From Thermodesulfobacteriota bacterium (lineage in GTDB: Bacteria > Desulfobacterota > DSM-4660 > Desulfatiglandales > Desulfatiglandaceae), in assembly GCA_028278625.1 (NCBI GenBank), contig JANQDY010000001.1, positions 1 to 16,318 of the forward strand: 16,318 bases of DNA, in the 5' to 3' direction. The translations under genes were made by a program, and so were the position numbers. Of this stretch, positions 14,785 to 16,318 are shown one piece after another; within the stretch, counting starts at the first letter, position 1, and each line of letters opens with the position of its first letter. The notes beneath the pieces were generated by a model. The model ran no database searches, was not told where the DNA came from, and saw nothing but the letters and a program-made list of their open reading frames with translations.

Positions 14785-15726
14785 TCAGAACTTAAAACTC
14801 ACCAGCAAACCGGCGGGCCTGTTGTCGGAACTCAGAATCTGAAGATCAATATTGTCGAAGAGCCCTTTTCTGAAATCGTCCCGAACCTTTCGGTTCCATT
14901 TATGGGTCACGTTCACGGCGCTGTAGATATTCCCGGAATACCAACCGATTTCAAGAAACGCCAGGATTCCGCCCAGCACATTGTGGTCGCGGTTAAAGGC
15001 CTCAACCGTGGCCCAGATAAAAAGGCCGTTTAACAGGAAAGCAACCGCCGCATCCTTGTAGCGGGACACATAGACATGGCCCAGCCCCGGCAGTACCGCT
15101 GCCATGAGGCCTGCTGTTGTTGGATCCTTATAAGGAAGGTCCTCGCCTTTAAGGCTTTCCACCGAAAGCCTCTTGGCTTTGTCGTAGAAAGGGCTACCCA
15201 TCTCCACCCGTTTGAAGTCCTGGGATGCTTCACGCCAGCGGTTTTCCTGCATTCTCGTCCACCCCAGCCGATACAGGGTCTTGTTCCTCAGGGAAAATGA
15301 AGGGTCTCTTTTGAGCACCTCATTATAAAACCCTTCCGCCTTATCGTACACACCTTCCCGGTAGTAGGTTTCCCCTGCCAAAAACAGAGATTTTTTTGCA
15401 ATGGGGCTTTCCGGGTCCTCACGATACGTCTTGGCAAAGACCTTTCTTGCCTCCTCAAACCGGCCATCATCCAGATAGCACAACCCTATGAGTTGCCGGG
15501 CCAAAGGAACCCGTCTCTCCTTGGGAAAAAAATAGATGAATCGCTCAAACTCACTGATGGCGCGGTCGTAATCACCTTTATCCATAAGGCTGTGGGCAAA
15601 ATCAAACTGCCCGTCGGCATCGATAACCACCTCTTCAGCATACAGAGGTTCCAGGGCCCACAGCACAACGGACATGGTCACCAATAAAACAAATAGTACT
15701 CTAACGGCTTCCGGACGGCGATTCAT
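14785..15726 (-). CDS. TPR protein with C-terminal TM2-like membrane hairpin
   Basis: The 313-aa protein starts with a signal peptide (hydrophobic 8-25, likely cleavage after LYA at 30). About four TPR-like units follow (39-72, 76-110, 112-146, 150-184), in the style of YbgF/BamD envelope proteins. Near residue 205 a hydrophobic segment AGLMAAVLPGLGHVYVSRY begins a TM2-like membrane hairpin. More hydrophobic segments run to about 270, and the chain ends in Phe (LLVSFKF). Periplasmic TPRs tethered to the inner membrane are the simplest topology. I chose the Met at 15726, with GGTGG 9 nt upstream; earlier in-frame Met codons lie deeper in yidD. It overlaps the yidD-like gene by 26 nt, which indicates coupled expression and a likely envelope-assembly role. 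Confidence 0.82.
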   Translation of the reverse strand: MNRRPEAVRVLFVLLVTMSVVLWALEPLYAEEVVIDADGQFDFAHSLMDKGDYDRAISEFERFIYFFPKERRVPLARQLIGLCYLDDGRFEEARKVFAKTYREDPESPIAKKSLFLAGETYYREGVYDKAEGFYNEVLKRDPSFSLRNKTLYRLGWTRMQENRWREASQDFKRVEMGSPFYDKAKRLSVESLKGEDLPYKDPTTAGLMAAVLPGLGHVYVSRYKDAAVAFLLNGLFIWATVEAFNRDHNVLGGILAFLEIGWYSGNIYSAVNVTHKWNRKVRDDFRKGLFDNIDLQILSSDNRPAGLLVSFKF

Positions 15727-16138
15727 TCTTGTACCACCAGTAGTCATTGTTTTCCACCGGATCAATGATCCTTCCTTTGCCGTGGCGGTTCTTTACCGGG
15801 GAAAAGTGCCATTCATCCCCCTCGTGTATTAATCGATCCACGGTCATCAACCACCCCATTGCGAGGCCGTGTTTCCTACAGGCCTGGGCACTGTAGTGTG
15901 AACAGGTGGGATAACTTGGGCACCGGTCCCCATCCACCGCTGAAATGTGCTTGGAAAAGAACGATGCCAGCAACACCCCGACATTGGTTTTTGATTTGAC
16001 AGGCTTGGCACTCTCTTTCCGGGAAATCTCCGGGGCAAGTCTTTCAAAAGGATCATCCCCGAATGCGGGATCCGAAAAATCCGCCCCCAGAAGACCGAAC
16101 ACCGAAACAATGAAAGCGAATATCAGTTGTCTTTTCAC
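15701..16138 (-). CDS. yidD: YidD-domain protein with N-terminal signal/anchor
   Basis: Residues 55-108 carry the YidD (membrane protein insertion efficiency factor) pattern, with RCPSYPTCSHYS and Cys73/Cys79, followed by KHGLAMGWLMTVDRLIH. Classical YidD is about 70-85 aa, membrane-associated on the cytoplasmic side, and encoded between rnpA and yidC. Here the protein is 145 aa, with a hydrophobic N-terminal segment (MKRQLIFAFIVSVFGLLG) that looks like a signal peptide or anchor, and a C-terminal extension DPVENNDYWWY. It is not next to rpmH-rnpA-yidC. The GTG at 16138 has AGGA 8 nt upstream; for the in-frame ATG at 16147 the AGG would abut the start. Its partner is the overlapping TPR gene. 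The gene symbol names the domain, not a proven orthologue. Confidence 0.82.
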   Translation of the reverse strand: MKRQLIFAFIVSVFGLLGADFSDPAFGDDPFERLAPEISRKESAKPVKSKTNVGVLLASFFSKHISAVDGDRCPSYPTCSHYSAQACRKHGLAMGWLMTVDRLIHEGDEWHFSPVKNRHGKGRIIDPVENNDYWWYKNESPSGSR

Positions 16139-16178
16139 TTGATTCATCCTAATAAGCAGCTTTCAGAATCCTTCCGCG

Positions 16179-16207
16179 ACCCTAATGAACCTGGTTTAAG
16201 AAGTCAA
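16179..16207 (-). promoter_or_regulatory. Sigma70-type promoter for the yidD-like operon
   Basis: On the - strand, TTGACT (16207-16202), a 17-nt spacer and TAGGGT (16184-16179) form a promoter with a good -35 and a weak -10. The predicted start is near 16172, giving a short leader to the GTG at 16138. A 21-bp box ends 15 nt upstream of the -35. The geometry is nearly identical to the promoter at 114-142. Confidence 0.5.
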
Positions 16208-16222
16208 GATGTTCAAAGGGAA

Positions 16223-16243
16223 CTGGAATTCCGATATAAGGAT
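16223..16243 (-). repeat. 21-bp promoter-associated box, right copy (inverted)
   Basis: This is the exact reverse complement of 77-97, including the GGAATTCC core. Relative to the - strand promoter it is centred about 61 bp before the predicted start, matching the left copy to within one base. Confidence 0.75.
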
Positions 16244-16244
16244 C

Positions 16245-16283
16245 AAAAAAAATTGGAAATTTTTCAAAAAAGCCGCCAATTTT
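16245..16283 (-). terminator. AT-rich terminator for a gene beyond the right edge, possibly bidirectional
   Basis: On the - strand AAAATTGG (16283-16276) pairs with CCAATTTT (16256-16249), with further T/A pairing in the loop, and runs into a T-tract (16252-16245). On the + strand it is followed by TTGATTTTT, so it could act both ways. It probably ends a leftward gene outside the window, just before the yidD-like promoter. Confidence 0.5.
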
Positions 16284-16318
16284 GATTTTTCATAAACTTT
16301 TCAGCATGTTGCCTGGGG

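Noticed and set aside
15123..15139. Third copy of the 21-bp box suggested by GATCCTTATA in the TPR gene
   Set aside because: Only the first 9 bases agree, it lacks GGAATTCC and lies inside coding sequence.

Overview
This 16.3 kb bacterial chromosomal segment most likely comes from an anaerobic Desulfobacterota (delta-proteobacterial, Desulfobacterales-like) genome. That assignment is inference. It rests on protein style, on the valS-nadC gene order, on a receiver protein with a C-terminal paired-CxxC tail, on a GEMM-type riboswitch and on a TRAP transporter with a TAT-exported binding protein. No rRNA, tRNA, IS element, phage gene or CRISPR array was found. Coding density is high and no gene-free stretch exceeds about 300 bases.

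Left part (1-8103, + strand): a sigma70-type promoter drives a small lipoprotein. Next come an acidic, mostly disordered protein with a helical C-terminal repeat, a GC-rich 25-bp palindrome, and a compact run valS-nadC-znuC-znuB-orf137-trmH-orf91. The genes from valS to orf137 overlap or lie within 12 nt of each other, trmH follows after 21 nt and orf91 after 78 nt. The run mixes tRNA charging, NAD synthesis, zinc/manganese-type import and RNA methylation.

Middle part (8202-12298, + strand): a TRAP transporter (dctQ-dctM-dctP) has its own near-consensus promoter and a strong intrinsic terminator. The periplasmic metal-binding protein znuA follows. The metal ABC system is therefore split: ATPase and permease lie upstream of the TRAP cassette and the binding protein downstream.

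Right part (12314-16138, - strand): yidD-like, TPR/TM2-like membrane protein, hybrid histidine kinase, then a single-receiver response regulator. Between kinase and response regulator lies a convincing cyclic-di-GMP-I (GEMM-I) riboswitch with an apparent transcription terminator, so the response regulator looks controlled by c-di-GMP at the RNA level. Phosphorelay and second-messenger signalling thus meet in one locus.

A 21-bp sequence occurs once near each end of the window in opposite orientations. Each copy sits 15-16 bp upstream of a -35 box and is centred near -61/-62 of a predicted start, which suggests a shared activator site for the two inward-facing transcription units. The most noteworthy items are the riboswitch-controlled response regulator, this shared box, and the acidic protein upstream of valS, which may be a PopZ-like scaffold.
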